This document shows positions 7,529 to 15,799 of a DNA stretch of 19,477 nt, one piece after another. The stretch is from positions 1 to 19,477 of the forward strand of contig JAICIG010000103.1 of the NCBI GenBank assembly GCA_025924495.1, in the 5' to 3' direction. Under the pieces are notes generated by a model. The model was not told where the DNA came from. It made no database searches and was given only the letters and a program-made list of their open reading frames with translations. The DNA is from Pirellulales bacterium. GTDB taxonomy: Bacteria > Planctomycetota > Planctomycetia > Pirellulales > JAICIG01. Position 1 is the stretch's first letter. Each line of letters opens with the position of its first letter. A program made the translations under genes and the position numbers.

Positions 7529-8089
7529 ATGAGCGCCGACGAAATTCTGATGGATGTCGAGGAACGGATGGAAAAGGCCGTCTCGAAGCTCAAGCACGAT
7601 CTGGGCGGCATTCGCACGGGCCGAGCGAACCCAGGCCTGGTCGATTCTTTGCGTGTCGAAGCCTACGGTTCCCCCACGCCGATTAAACAACTCGCCTCCG
7701 TCGGCGCCCCGGAGCCAACGCAAATCGTAATCCGCCCGTTCGATCCCGGCACGCTCAAGGACATCGAAAAGGCGATCCAGGCCAGCGGCTTGGGGCTGAC
7801 GCCGATGAACGATGGCAAGCTCATCCGCTTGAATGTCCCGCCGCTATCGACCGAAGTGCGACGCAAGATGGTGGCGCGCATCAAGGAATTGACCGAAGAA
7901 GCCAAGGTCGCCATTCGCAACGTCCGCCGCGACGGCAACAAGGCGGCCGATCAGGGCGAAAAGGACAAGACGCTTTCCGAGGACGATTGCGAGCAGACCA
8001 AGGAAGAGATTCAAGAGCTGACCAAGAAATTCGAGGCCCAGGCCAACGACCTGGCAAAGGCCAAAGAACAAGAGGTCATGGAAGATTGA
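7529..8089 (+). CDS. frr: Ribosome recycling factor
   Basis: The 186-residue protein has the standard RRF length and layout. A long helix opens with IRTGRANPGLVDSL (28-41), the second domain has PIKQLASVGAPEPTQIVIRPFD (split near 51-72) and LNVPPLSTEVRRKM (101-114), and the last helices carry IRNVRRDGNKAA (129-140) with the functionally important arginines. Together with EF-G it splits the post-termination ribosome. The ATG at 7529 follows GGGAGAG. Its stop TGA overlaps the TTG start of the next gene, a sign of translational coupling. Confidence 0.98.
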   Translation: MSADEILMDVEERMEKAVSKLKHDLGGIRTGRANPGLVDSLRVEAYGSPTPIKQLASVGAPEPTQIVIRPFDPGTLKDIEKAIQASGLGLTPMNDGKLIRLNVPPLSTEVRRKMVARIKELTEEAKVAIRNVRRDGNKAADQGEKDKTLSEDDCEQTKEEIQELTKKFEAQANDLAKAKEQEVMED

Positions 8090-8862
8090 ACGCGGCGATC
8101 GCCGATTTCATTCGCCAGCCGCGGGTGTTGGTTCTTGCTCACCGCGGCGATAGCCGCGTGGCGCCGGAAAACACGCTGCCGGCTTTCGCGTCGGCCTTGA
8201 ATCTGAAAGCCGACCTCGTCGAACTCGATTATCTTCACTCGGCCGATGGCGTGCCGGTGGTGTTCCACGACGAAACGCTGGACCGCTGCACCGACGCTTG
8301 CCAACGCCTAGGCAGCCGCGAAATCAAGTTCGCCTCGCAAACGCTTACTCAACTGCGGCAATTGGACGCCGGCAGTTGGTTCTCTTCCCAGTTCTCCGGA
8401 ACTCGTCTGGCGACGCTGGCAGAGGCGCTCGAGATCATTTGCCGCGAGTCTCGCTCGATGATCGAACGCAAGAGCGGCGACGCCGCCACGTGCGTGACGT
8501 TGCTCGAGCGCCTGAATGTGATGGATCGGGTCGTCGTTACCAGCTTCGATTGGAAGTTCTTGGCGGAATGCCGCCAACTGGCGCCGCAGCTGGCGCTCGG
8601 AGCCCTCGGTGAAGAATTGCTGACCGACGGCCGTCTCGGACAGGCGATTGCTAGCGGCGCCAGCGTCGTCGGTTGGGGAGACCGTTGGGTGACCCGGCCG
8701 CTTGTTGAACTGGCTCATTCGCGTGGATTGCGGGCCTGGGTCTGGACCGTTGACGATCCCGCACGGGCCGCCGAACTCATTGGCTTTGGCGTCGACGGCC
8801 TGATCAGCAATATGCCCGGCGCCATTATGGCGGTGCGGGATCGGCTTGCATCCGGCAGCTAA
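8086..8862 (+). CDS. Glycerophosphodiester phosphodiesterase
   Basis: Family similarity begins right after a TTG at 8086 that shares bases with the frr stop (TTGA), giving 258 residues. No better start is available without running far into frr in the wrong frame. Motifs are LAHRGDSRVAPENT (residues 18-31), VELD (the E-x-D metal ligands), DGVPVVFHDETLDR, MIERKSG in place of the usual IEIK segment, VVTSFDW and the C-terminal WTVDDPARAAEL and GVDGLISNMPG. These fit the TIM-barrel GDPD family, which splits glycerophosphodiesters into glycerol-3-phosphate and an alcohol. There is no signal peptide, so it is probably cytoplasmic. Its place at the end of a translation-factor operon is unusual and may reflect simple read-through expression. 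Confidence 0.92.
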   Translation: MNAAIADFIRQPRVLVLAHRGDSRVAPENTLPAFASALNLKADLVELDYLHSADGVPVVFHDETLDRCTDACQRLGSREIKFASQTLTQLRQLDAGSWFSSQFSGTRLATLAEALEIICRESRSMIERKSGDAATCVTLLERLNVMDRVVVTSFDWKFLAECRQLAPQLALGALGEELLTDGRLGQAIASGASVVGWGDRWVTRPLVELAHSRGLRAWVWTVDDPARAAELIGFGVDGLISNMPGAIMAVRDRLASGS

Positions 8863-8924
8863 GGCCGCGCGCCGCGTCCGCCAGCCACGGCCCCAACGCC
8901 CCAATATTTGATTTGCGTTTCAGC

Positions 8925-8953
8925 TTGACCCTCATTTCTCGCCTTCCTATACT
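8925..8953 (+). promoter_or_regulatory. Near-consensus sigma70 promoter for the parvulin-like gene
   Basis: TTGACC (8925-8930) and TATACT (8948-8953) are 17 bp apart, each matching 5 of 6 consensus bases. A start near 8960 gives a leader of about 74 nt containing a hairpin and a strong ribosome binding site. It is the best promoter in the window by eye. Confidence 0.75.
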
Positions 8954-8978
8954 CCCCGCCCCATAGGCCCTCTCGGTC

Positions 8979-8998
8979 GGAGCGAAAGGATTCGCTCC
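8979..8998 (+). promoter_or_regulatory. Hairpin in the 5' UTR of the parvulin-like gene
   Basis: GGAGCGAA (8979-8986) pairs perfectly with TTCGCTCC (8991-8998) around an AGGA tetraloop. It lies between the predicted RNA start and the Shine-Dalgarno site (AAGGAGG, 9020-9026) and has no T tract, so it is more likely an mRNA-stabilising or regulatory stem, or a short dispersed repeat, than a terminator. Confidence 0.5.
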
Positions 8999-9033
8999 TC
9001 AAAAGCAAGGCTACGGTTTAAGGAGGAACCGCG

Positions 9034-11109
9034 ATGACACGGATGGAGCAACCGGAGATGAACTCGCCTCGAATTCGCGACTGGCGCAAGCGAATCAGTT
9101 GGCTCGCAGGCGGATTGGCCGTGTTGGTCGCGTGCGTCGCGATACGGAGCGTCTGGGAACCGGAACCGGCAAATGCCGAATCGCCCGTCGGCCGAATTTT
9201 TAGCAAAAAAGGGGAGCAATCGACGAAAAAAGTCGCTGCGAAAGCGCTAAGCGAAACGGCTCCGCCAGACAGCATTGCTCCGGATAAGCCGATGATCGTG
9301 GCTACGGTGAACGGGCAGGACGTCAATCGAAACGATCTGGGCAAGGAGTGCCTGGCGCACTTTGGCGCGGAAGTGCTGGAATCACTCGTCAACAAGCAAT
9401 TGATCGCCGAGCACTGCCGGCTGAAAAACATCGCGGTGACTCAGCAGGAAGTGGATGAAGAAATCAAGCGCATGGCCGAGAAGTTCGGGTTGCCCAAGGA
9501 TCAGTTGCTAAAGATGCTCAAAGAAGAGCGAGGCATCAGCCCCGCTCAATATGCAAACGAAATCGTCTGGCCGACTATCGCGTTGCGCAAGCTGGCAGCG
9601 AATCGCCTGACGGTCACCAAGCAGGACTTGCAAGAGGCCTGGGAAACGCTTTACGGTCCCGCCGTGCAGACACGTTTGATTGCCTGCAATAGTCACGAAG
9701 AAGCCGAGAAGGTTCGCGCGCTGGCTATCGCCAATCCCGACGACTTCGGCAACCTGGCCAAGGTGCATTCGGTGGACCCTAACAGCGCTAGCGCGAAGGG
9801 CCTCATCCAGCCGATTCGCAGACACCAGGGCGACCCCCACCTCGAACGCATCGCATTCGCTTTGCAGAAGGACGAAATCTCTGAGGTAATCGCCGTCGGC
9901 AGCCAGTATGTGATTCTCAAATGCGAGACGCATTTTCCGGCACAAAAGGTCGCCATGGATACCGTCGAGAAGGTGCTGACGGATAGCATTCGCGACAAGA
10001 AGCTACGCCAGGTGTCCGACGACCTGTTCAAAGAATTGCAACAACAGGCCAAGGTAGAAAACATCTACAATGATCCGATCAAGCGTCAAAAGAATCCAAA
10101 TGTAGCGGCGATGATCAACGGTCGCCCAGTCATGCTTCGCGAGTTGGCCGAGGCCTGCATTGATCGCCACGGCGATGAGATGCTGGCGGGCATCATTAAC
10201 CGCACCCTGCTTGAGCAAGCTTGCAAGAAGCGCAAGGTCGAGGTTACCGAAGCCGACATGCAGGCCGAAATCATCCGCGCCGCGATCGCCATGGGCAAGA
10301 CCACGAAAAGCGGCGAGCCGGACATTGCAGCCTGGCTCAATGACGTCAAGGAGAATCAAGGACTGTCCGAAGAACTCTACCGCCGCGACGTGGTCTGGCC
10401 TTCGGCGGCCCTGAAGAAACTTGTCGGCGAGGATGTGGAAATCACCAAGGATGACATGCAGAAGAGTTTCGATGCCAACTACGGCGAGCGCGTTCGCGTA
10501 CGGGCCATCGTGCTTAATAATCTGCGGATGGCCAATAAGGTCTGGGCCCTGGCGCGCGACAGCATCAGCCAGGATGAGAAGAAGTATGCGCAAAGCGTCG
10601 AAGCGTTCGGCAAGCTGGCCGAACAATACTCCATCGAAACGGGCAGTAAGATGATGAAGGGCGAGGTGCCGCCAATTCAACGCTACGGCGGTCAGCCCCT
10701 CTTAGAGCAAGAAGCCTTCGAGCTGAAGAAAGGGGAAATCTCCGGCGTAATCCAGGTCGGCGGCGATCGGTACGTTGTCCTGTTCTGCGAAGGACGCACG
10801 GCCCCGGTGAAGGTCAATTTCCAAGAGGTCAAGAAACTCATCTACGACGATCTGCGCGAGAAGAAGATGCGGCTGGCCATGGCTCAAGAGTTCACCAAAC
10901 TCGAAGACAACGCCCAGATCGACAACTATCTGGCCGGCACTTCCAAGGCCGGCGCCGAGCCGCAACTGAAAGGCATCGCTTCCCAGGACCTGAAACGCGG
11001 CTTGCTCGATCCTCGCGATGCAACGGCCGCGCCTAAGGCGCCGCGTCCAGGGAAGACAGGTCCTTCTGCCGCCACGGCCACGCGTCCAAACGGCCCCACG
11101 CTGAGGTGA
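9034..11109 (+). CDS. Membrane-anchored protein with two SurA/PpiC-like parvulin units
   Basis: The start at 9034 is fixed by AAGGAGG seven bases upstream. The 691 residues comprise a basic N-terminus, one hydrophobic anchor (about 22-38, WLAGGLAVLVACVAI), a low-complexity linker, then two homologous units of about 260 residues (87-345 and 355-635) and a Pro/Ala-rich tail. Each unit begins with VNGQDVN or INGRPVM, has a SurA-like helical part including IVWPTIALRKL or VVWPSAALKKL, and a parvulin-like part ending in LERIAFALQKDEISEVI or LEQEAFELKKGEISGVI. The histidines expected in active parvulins (H-I-L near the start and Y-H-I near the end) are replaced (RLIA, RAIV; YVILK, YVVLF). It probably acts as a periplasmic chaperone rather than an isomerase. 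It has its own promoter and terminator. Confidence 0.85.
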   Translation: MTRMEQPEMNSPRIRDWRKRISWLAGGLAVLVACVAIRSVWEPEPANAESPVGRIFSKKGEQSTKKVAAKALSETAPPDSIAPDKPMIVATVNGQDVNRNDLGKECLAHFGAEVLESLVNKQLIAEHCRLKNIAVTQQEVDEEIKRMAEKFGLPKDQLLKMLKEERGISPAQYANEIVWPTIALRKLAANRLTVTKQDLQEAWETLYGPAVQTRLIACNSHEEAEKVRALAIANPDDFGNLAKVHSVDPNSASAKGLIQPIRRHQGDPHLERIAFALQKDEISEVIAVGSQYVILKCETHFPAQKVAMDTVEKVLTDSIRDKKLRQVSDDLFKELQQQAKVENIYNDPIKRQKNPNVAAMINGRPVMLRELAEACIDRHGDEMLAGIINRTLLEQACKKRKVEVTEADMQAEIIRAAIAMGKTTKSGEPDIAAWLNDVKENQGLSEELYRRDVVWPSAALKKLVGEDVEITKDDMQKSFDANYGERVRVRAIVLNNLRMANKVWALARDSISQDEKKYAQSVEAFGKLAEQYSIETGSKMMKGEVPPIQRYGGQPLLEQEAFELKKGEISGVIQVGGDRYVVLFCEGRTAPVKVNFQEVKKLIYDDLREKKMRLAMAQEFTKLEDNAQIDNYLAGTSKAGAEPQLKGIASQDLKRGLLDPRDATAAPKAPRPGKTGPSAATATRPNGPTLR

Positions 11110-11135
11110 GTCCGCCGCCAACGAGGCGACGCTCC

Positions 11136-11161
11136 AGGCGAGCTTCGGCTCGCCTTTTTTT
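11136..11161 (+). terminator. Intrinsic terminator after the parvulin-like gene
   Basis: AGGCGAGC (11136-11143) and GCTCGCCT (11148-11155) form a perfect 8-bp stem closed by the stable TTCG tetraloop, followed directly by a run of seven T (11155-11161). It starts 26 bp after the stop codon. This is a textbook rho-independent terminator. Confidence 0.95.
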
Positions 11162-11434
11162 ATTGAATCGTTGATCGCTGGACTCTACCCGCGCCGTCGC
11201 TCGTTCGTATGCATTGCGAGCATTCAGGCCAGGCGCTTGCGTCCATCCTGAGCAGACGCGATCCTCATCGATGCAACGCTCAGCAGTGGCAAGGGTTGCG
11301 CGTTGTCTCGCAACCTCCGAACCGTGTCTCGCCGGGGACTGTCCTTTCTCCGCACGATAGTTCCCCCTGGGCCGAAAACGGTGTATGGTTAAGGGGTTGT
11401 CTATCCTGAGCACCCCCTGCGACATCGCATCGCC
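11162..11434. other. Intergenic region between the terminator and alaC
   Basis: No convincing gene lies here on either strand. A 7-bp inverted repeat, GGTTGCG (11294-11300) and CGCAACC (11309-11315) with an 8-nt loop, is the only clear structure. Bases TTCCCC and TATGGT (near 11361-11389) have 17-bp spacing and could be a weak promoter for alaC; support is slight. Confidence 0.4.
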
Positions 11435-12742
11435 ATGAGTTCCAAGCATTCGAGCGGCCAGCCCTCTTCCAGCGACCCCCCATTTAAGGTCGAACTGGCG
11501 GACCGAATGCACCGGCTGCCTCCCTACTTATTTGGCAAGATCAACGCCATCCTCTACCAGAAGCGGCGCGCCGGCGATGACATGATCGACCTGGGGATGG
11601 GCAATCCCTCGGAACCGCCGCAGGAGCTGGTCATTGAAAAGCTGGTGGAAGCAGCTCGCGATCCGCGAAACCACGGCTATAGCCAGTCGCTTGGCATCAT
11701 GAACCTGCGGCGTGAAGTCGCCAGCAAGTACTTCCGCAAGTTCGGCGTGCGGCTCGACCCGGAAAAAGAAATCGTCGTCTGTTTAGGGTCGAAAGAAGGC
11801 TTCAGCCACATGTGCCTGGCGTTGATGGGACCCGGCGACACCGCCATCGTGCCGGCCCCTTACTTTCCAGTCCATGTTTACGGCATCGCACTGGCGTCAG
11901 GCAATGCCATCTCGCTGGAAGTGGCCAACAGCGAACAGTTTCTCTCGAACATCGCCTTCACCTGCGAACGGCTCCATCCCAAGCCGAAACTATTGATCCT
12001 CAATTACCCGCATAACCCCTCGACGGTGACGGTGGAACCGGAGTTCTTCGTCGAGGTGGTCAAGTTGGCAAAACGTTATGGTCTGATGGTGATTAGCGAT
12101 TTCGCCTACGCGGACGTGGCATTCGACGGCTATCAGCCGCCGAGTTTCCTCGCGGCGCCTGGGGCCACCGACGTCGGCGTCGAGTTCACCACGATGAGCA
12201 AGGGCTATAACATGGCGGGCTGGCGCGTTGGCTTTTGCGCCGGCAACGCGGAGATGGTCAAAGCGCTCGGCACCATCAAAGCCTACTACGATTACGGCAT
12301 GTTTCAGGCCATTCAAATCGCCGCCATCGTCGCTCTGCGCGGCACCGAAGCTGCCGTGGAAGACCAGGCGCTGCTTTATGAACGTCGACGGAACGTACTC
12401 GTCGACGGGCTGCGGCGGATGGGCTGGGAGATCACGCCGCCTCGGGCCGGCATGTTCGTTTGGGCGAAAATTCCCGAACCGTGGGCCAGCCAAATGAGCA
12501 CCATGGATTTTGCCATGAAATTGCTCGAGGAAGCTGATGTCGCCGCCAGTCCTGGATCGGGATTCGGGCCTGCGGGCGAGGGCTATCTGCGGATGGCGCT
12601 CGTGGAAAACGAAAACCGCCTGCGGCAAGCAGTCCGACAGATTGGCCGTTGCCTGGGCCAGCAAGACGCTAAGCCAGTTTCCGCAGCGCCCGCCGTGCCG
12701 GCCGCGGCGCCGGCGGCCGCAGACCCCAAAGTCGCAGGGTAA
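11435..12742 (+). CDS. alaC: Alanine-synthesising aminotransferase (AlaC type, class I/II PLP)
   Basis: The 435-residue protein aligns well from memory with E. coli AlaC, a glutamate-pyruvate aminotransferase. Shared text includes RLPPYLF (27-33), [12 protein letters not shown] (51-62), HGYSQSLGI (80-88), GSKEGFSH (118-125), a PHNPS segment (N194-P195), [12 protein letters not shown] (221-232), the PLP-lysine motif [15 protein letters not shown] (K256) and [12 protein letters not shown] (283-294). It should make alanine from pyruvate and glutamate in the cytoplasm. The last 30 residues are an Ala/Pro-rich extension not seen in E. coli AlaC. ATG 11435 has no obvious Shine-Dalgarno site; a slightly later start is possible because family similarity begins near residue 24. 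It stands alone, convergent with the methyltransferase gene. Confidence 0.9.
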   Translation: MSSKHSSGQPSSSDPPFKVELADRMHRLPPYLFGKINAILYQKRRAGDDMIDLGMGNPSEPPQELVIEKLVEAARDPRNHGYSQSLGIMNLRREVASKYFRKFGVRLDPEKEIVVCLGSKEGFSHMCLALMGPGDTAIVPAPYFPVHVYGIALASGNAISLEVANSEQFLSNIAFTCERLHPKPKLLILNYPHNPSTVTVEPEFFVEVVKLAKRYGLMVISDFAYADVAFDGYQPPSFLAAPGATDVGVEFTTMSKGYNMAGWRVGFCAGNAEMVKALGTIKAYYDYGMFQAIQIAAIVALRGTEAAVEDQALLYERRRNVLVDGLRRMGWEITPPRAGMFVWAKIPEPWASQMSTMDFAMKLLEEADVAASPGSGFGPAGEGYLRMALVENENRLRQAVRQIGRCLGQQDAKPVSAAPAVPAAAPAAADPKVAG

Positions 12743-12760
12743 TCCTTCATGGCGAGGGAC

Positions 12761-12783
12761 CGGCGAGATTTGTCCGTTCGCCG
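12761..12783. other. Weak hairpin between convergent alaC and methyltransferase genes
   Basis: CGGCGA (12761-12766) pairs with TCGCCG (12778-12783) around an 11-nt loop in the 168-bp convergent gap. It has no T tract on either side, so a terminator role is only possible. Nothing else is seen in the gap. Confidence 0.25.
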
Positions 12784-12910
12784 ATCAGGTCAACAAAAGC
12801 TTGGCTCGCCGTGCCAAGTCGCAGCATTGACAGCCTGGCCAACCAACGGCTGATGATCCAGCGCCCGCTCCTCGCCAGTTGCCGGCCGCCGTCTGGGCGC
12901 GGAAAGGCTC

Positions 12911-13864
12911 TCAGGTCGCAACCGCGCGCGGGACCGCGCGACCGGCTTCCGCCATACTGGATCCTTGATAAGCGATTCCAAATTCGGCCGAATCGATGCG
13001 GCTCACGGATAATCGCCGAAACTGCATGATCAAATTGTAGGCGCAGGGCCCATATGGTATTTGATAGTCTAAGGCCATCAGCGCGAAGCAGAGCGATGCC
13101 CATAGCCTGCCGAGCAGCGGCAAGGGAAAGCAGATTGCCAGATAGGCCAAGGCGTACAACAGCGAACCTCGACGTGCCGCGCGCACGGGCCGAAAGTCCG
13201 CGCTCGCCAACTTGATCAGATCATTTCGGTTGAAGTGCGTGTGCCGCATCTGTGTGGCATTGTGGCTGCGAACCCAAAAGCGGACGTTGGTCAAGCGATT
13301 AATAAAACGGAACAATCGCGGATAGTCCTGGGCCATGTTTTCAGGACTCAGCCAACGCACCGCGCCTCGATATGGCACGCTGACAATCCAGGTCCCTCCC
13401 GGCCGTAGAACTCGCGTAATTTCGGCCACGATTGCCTGACGATCGGCAACGTGCTCCAGCACATCAAGCATCGTGACCACGTCAAAACTGGCATCGGCAA
13501 ACGGCAATCGATAGCCATCGTAGCGCATAAACGTCACGCGACTGCTGCGGACGCGCCGACGCGCCACCTGGAGCGACACCCGATCCACGTCGATGGCAGC
13601 CACCCGCGACGATTTGCGGGCCAGATGCCGCACGTGATAGCCAGCGCTGCAGCCAATGTCGAGCACACGCGCTCCGGCCGGCATCCAACGTTTTGCAACT
13701 CGGCCGCGGTCGAGCGGAATCGGCAGCGAAGGCATCCGCTCGTAGAACTTCCTCTTCTCGAGATCGTTAAGTTTCGCCGTATCAATATTCTCCGAACGAG
13801 AAAGGAATCCTCCGCGCGTTTGATCTGGTTGAGCAGCCCCTCGCGCGCCCAACTGCATCGTCAT
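12911..13864 (-). CDS. SAM-dependent class I methyltransferase with C-terminal hydrophobic hairpin
   Basis: A TTG at 13888 extends the frame, but AGAGGA at 13872-13877 points to ATG 13864, giving 317 residues (MTMQLGARG). The SAM-binding fold is clear: VLDIGCSAGYHVRHLA (motif I, 67-82), AIDVD (90-94), YDGYRLPFADASFDVV (115-130), MLDVLEHVADR (132-142) and VLRPGGTWIVSVP (152-164), as in the UbiE/Methyltransf_11 group. After the fold comes a hydrophobic stretch (about 235-266, LLYALAYLAICFPLPLL then LWASLCFALMAL) that could sit in the membrane, suggesting a lipid or lipid-linked substrate. It is divergent from the glycosyltransferase/radical SAM pair. The substrate is unknown. Confidence 0.87.
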   Translation of the reverse strand: MTMQLGARGAAQPDQTRGGFLSRSENIDTAKLNDLEKRKFYERMPSLPIPLDRGRVAKRWMPAGARVLDIGCSAGYHVRHLARKSSRVAAIDVDRVSLQVARRRVRSSRVTFMRYDGYRLPFADASFDVVTMLDVLEHVADRQAIVAEITRVLRPGGTWIVSVPYRGAVRWLSPENMAQDYPRLFRFINRLTNVRFWVRSHNATQMRHTHFNRNDLIKLASADFRPVRAARRGSLLYALAYLAICFPLPLLGRLWASLCFALMALDYQIPYGPCAYNLIMQFRRLSVSRIDSAEFGIAYQGSSMAEAGRAVPRAVAT

Positions 13865-13888
13865 ACGGTTTTCCTCTGATGGCGGCAA

Positions 13889-14371
13889 AGAACAGCAAGT
13901 AACAAGCGGGCCGTAATTTAAGACGCCCCTGAGGCTTGGACAAGATCAAAGGGCGACAGGTCGCATCCGGCCGGCATCGCCACGCCTCGCGTGCTCTCCG
14001 TGGGCGCCGTCCGAGTTGCCGTCCGCAAAGTCTTCGCGATGCGATCAGAAATGACGTGCGGCGCCGTCGATAAAAGGCTCGTAAACAGGCCGACAACCGC
14101 AAAGAAATCGTCTCCGAAGGCACAAACACGCACGAGCCGACCGCTCGTCAAACGATGTAATAGACCAGTCCGACGCGTGTTCCGGCATGGGCCTTATCCA
14201 CTGACGTGGCTTCGCCTTGAGGCGACCGCCGCGACGTAAGTCAGTGCCGCCATTGGCCTTGACCGAAGGGGCCTCGACCGGTAATCTGCCGCCGCTTCCG
14301 GCGTCGCAAAATGAGCCATACTACGCGCGGAATGAGTGCGTCACTAATGCAGCTTTGCTCGCGGCACGCGG
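13889..14371. other. Long divergent intergenic region
   Basis: No gene is convincing here. A minus-strand frame at 13918-14151 (77 codons, TTG start, no Shine-Dalgarno site) has genome-like third-position GC and a mildly hydrophobic N-terminal part, but is not accepted as a gene. An inverted repeat, CACTGAC (14199-14205) and GTCAGTG (14240-14246), encloses a small stem, TCGCC/GGCGA with a TTGA loop (14212-14225), forming a possible structured element or protein-binding site. Confidence 0.4.
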
Positions 14372-14416
14372 GTGAAGTTTAAACGAGTTTTGCAACCAAG
14401 ATCCCGTCCACTATTC

Positions 14417-15751
14417 ATGCCGTCGCTTTGGTTAACCAGCTTCCTGATCGTGGCAGCTTTGACAGCCGCCCAGGTTGCGCTGGTAACTTTAAGTTTGTGG
14501 GAAATTCGACGGTTTGCGGCAAGTCGCCTTGGCCGGCGCCGCCAATTGCCGAGGGCGCCTCGCGTCACCCTGTTCGCTCCCTGCAAAGGACTGGATGTCG
14601 GCCTGAAAGACAATCTGCGTCCGCTCTTCGAACAAGATTACAGCAATTATCAGATCACGTTTATCGTCGAAAGCGCGGACGACCCCGCTTGCCGCGTAAT
14701 TCGCGAACTGATGGCTGAAAACCGCTGCGTGCCCGTGCAATTGCTGGTGGCAGGCATGGCCAACGATACCGGACAAAAGGTGCACAATCTGCGCGTCGCT
14801 ACGGCTGACTTGCCGACCGACGTCGAAGTGTTGGCCTTCGTTGATTCCGACGCCAGGCCGCGTGCGAATTGGCTGGCCCGTCTGGTGGAGCGGCTCGCCC
14901 GCGCCGAAGTGGGCGCCGTCACCGGTTATCGTTGGTTTGTGCCGGAACAAAGCACGCTCTCTAACTTGCTCTCCTACAGCATTAACAGCGCGCTGGCCGC
15001 AGGCCTCGGCCCCGGGGGGCATCATCTCATCTGGGGCGGCTCTTGGGCCATCCGGCGTGAAGTCTTCGAATCGCTCCGCCTGCATAAAGCCTGGGACGGC
15101 ACCTTAAGCGACGATCTGGTCGCGACCCGCGTGCTGCAACAGGCTGGAATGCGAATTGATTTCGAACCGTGCTGCATGCTTGCATCTCCGGTAGCTAACG
15201 ATTGGCGGCAGACGCTGTCATTCATCCGCCGGCAATACGTGATCGCCCGATCCTATTTGCCGCGGTGGTGGCTGCTGGCTTTCATTGCCTCATCGCTTTC
15301 CGCATTGACTTTTTGGGGCGGTCTAGCGCTGACGGTCGCGGGCGGGCTCAGCGACGCCCCGACAAGCGCGTGGCCTGCGGCGATCTGTCTGGCTCTCTAT
15401 GCCACGATGGTGGTGCGCGGGGGTTTGCGCTGCTGGATCGCGAGCCTTTACTTGCCTGAACACAGAAGGCGGCTGCGCTTGGCCTATTGGTTCGATGTCT
15501 GGGCCGGCCCGCTGACAGGACTGGTCAACTGGCTATTGCTGATGAGCTCGCTCGTCGGCCGCGAGCTGCATTGGCGCGGAACCCGCTACCGGATTCAAAC
15601 TAACGGTCGGGTGCAGGTGCTGCGGCCGACCGAAGTCATTTCACTACGCGATAAGAATCTACCGCACCTTGCGGGACCGCACTGCCTGGCGCATTCGCGC
15701 CGAACAGGCTCGCGGCCCGTTGCGGCGCCCACGTCATCGACCGCTTCGTAG
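14417..15751 (+). CDS. Membrane glycosyltransferase of the ceramide glucosyltransferase/HpnI type (GT2/GT21-like)
   Basis: The 444-residue model starts at ATG 14417, directly before a membrane helix (LWLTSFLIVAALTAAQVALV, residues 4-23); a GTG at 14372 would add 15 residues. Neither start has a clear Shine-Dalgarno site. The catalytic domain shows APCKGLD (54-60), FVDSDARP with the DSD metal site (141-148), WGGSWAIRREVFE (206-218), SDDLVATRVLQQAGM (231-245) and RRQYVIARSYLPRWW (271-285), in the place of the (Q/R)xxRW motif. Three or four helices follow and the end reads ELHWRGTRYRI (383-393), as in GT21 and HpnI proteins. It probably adds a sugar to a membrane lipid on the cytoplasmic face. 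The radical SAM gene follows after 48 bp, so the two are likely co-transcribed. The acceptor is unknown. Confidence 0.85.
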   Translation: MPSLWLTSFLIVAALTAAQVALVTLSLWEIRRFAASRLGRRRQLPRAPRVTLFAPCKGLDVGLKDNLRPLFEQDYSNYQITFIVESADDPACRVIRELMAENRCVPVQLLVAGMANDTGQKVHNLRVATADLPTDVEVLAFVDSDARPRANWLARLVERLARAEVGAVTGYRWFVPEQSTLSNLLSYSINSALAAGLGPGGHHLIWGGSWAIRREVFESLRLHKAWDGTLSDDLVATRVLQQAGMRIDFEPCCMLASPVANDWRQTLSFIRRQYVIARSYLPRWWLLAFIASSLSALTFWGGLALTVAGGLSDAPTSAWPAAICLALYATMVVRGGLRCWIASLYLPEHRRRLRLAYWFDVWAGPLTGLVNWLLLMSSLVGRELHWRGTRYRIQTNGRVQVLRPTEVISLRDKNLPHLAGPHCLAHSRRTGSRPVAAPTSSTAS

Positions 15752-15799
15752 CGCGTCGCAGCATTTCACATCGGTTCCAATCAGGAAGGGAGTCACGGC

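Noticed and set aside
12747..13103. 118-codon minus-strand ORF at the end of the methyltransferase gene
   Set aside because: It is largely a shifted-frame shadow of the methyltransferase 3' end, without motifs or a ribosome binding site.
13918..14151. 77-codon minus-strand ORF upstream of the methyltransferase
   Set aside because: Third-position GC is genome-like, but there is a TTG start without a Shine-Dalgarno site, no recognisable family and little sign of a folded protein.
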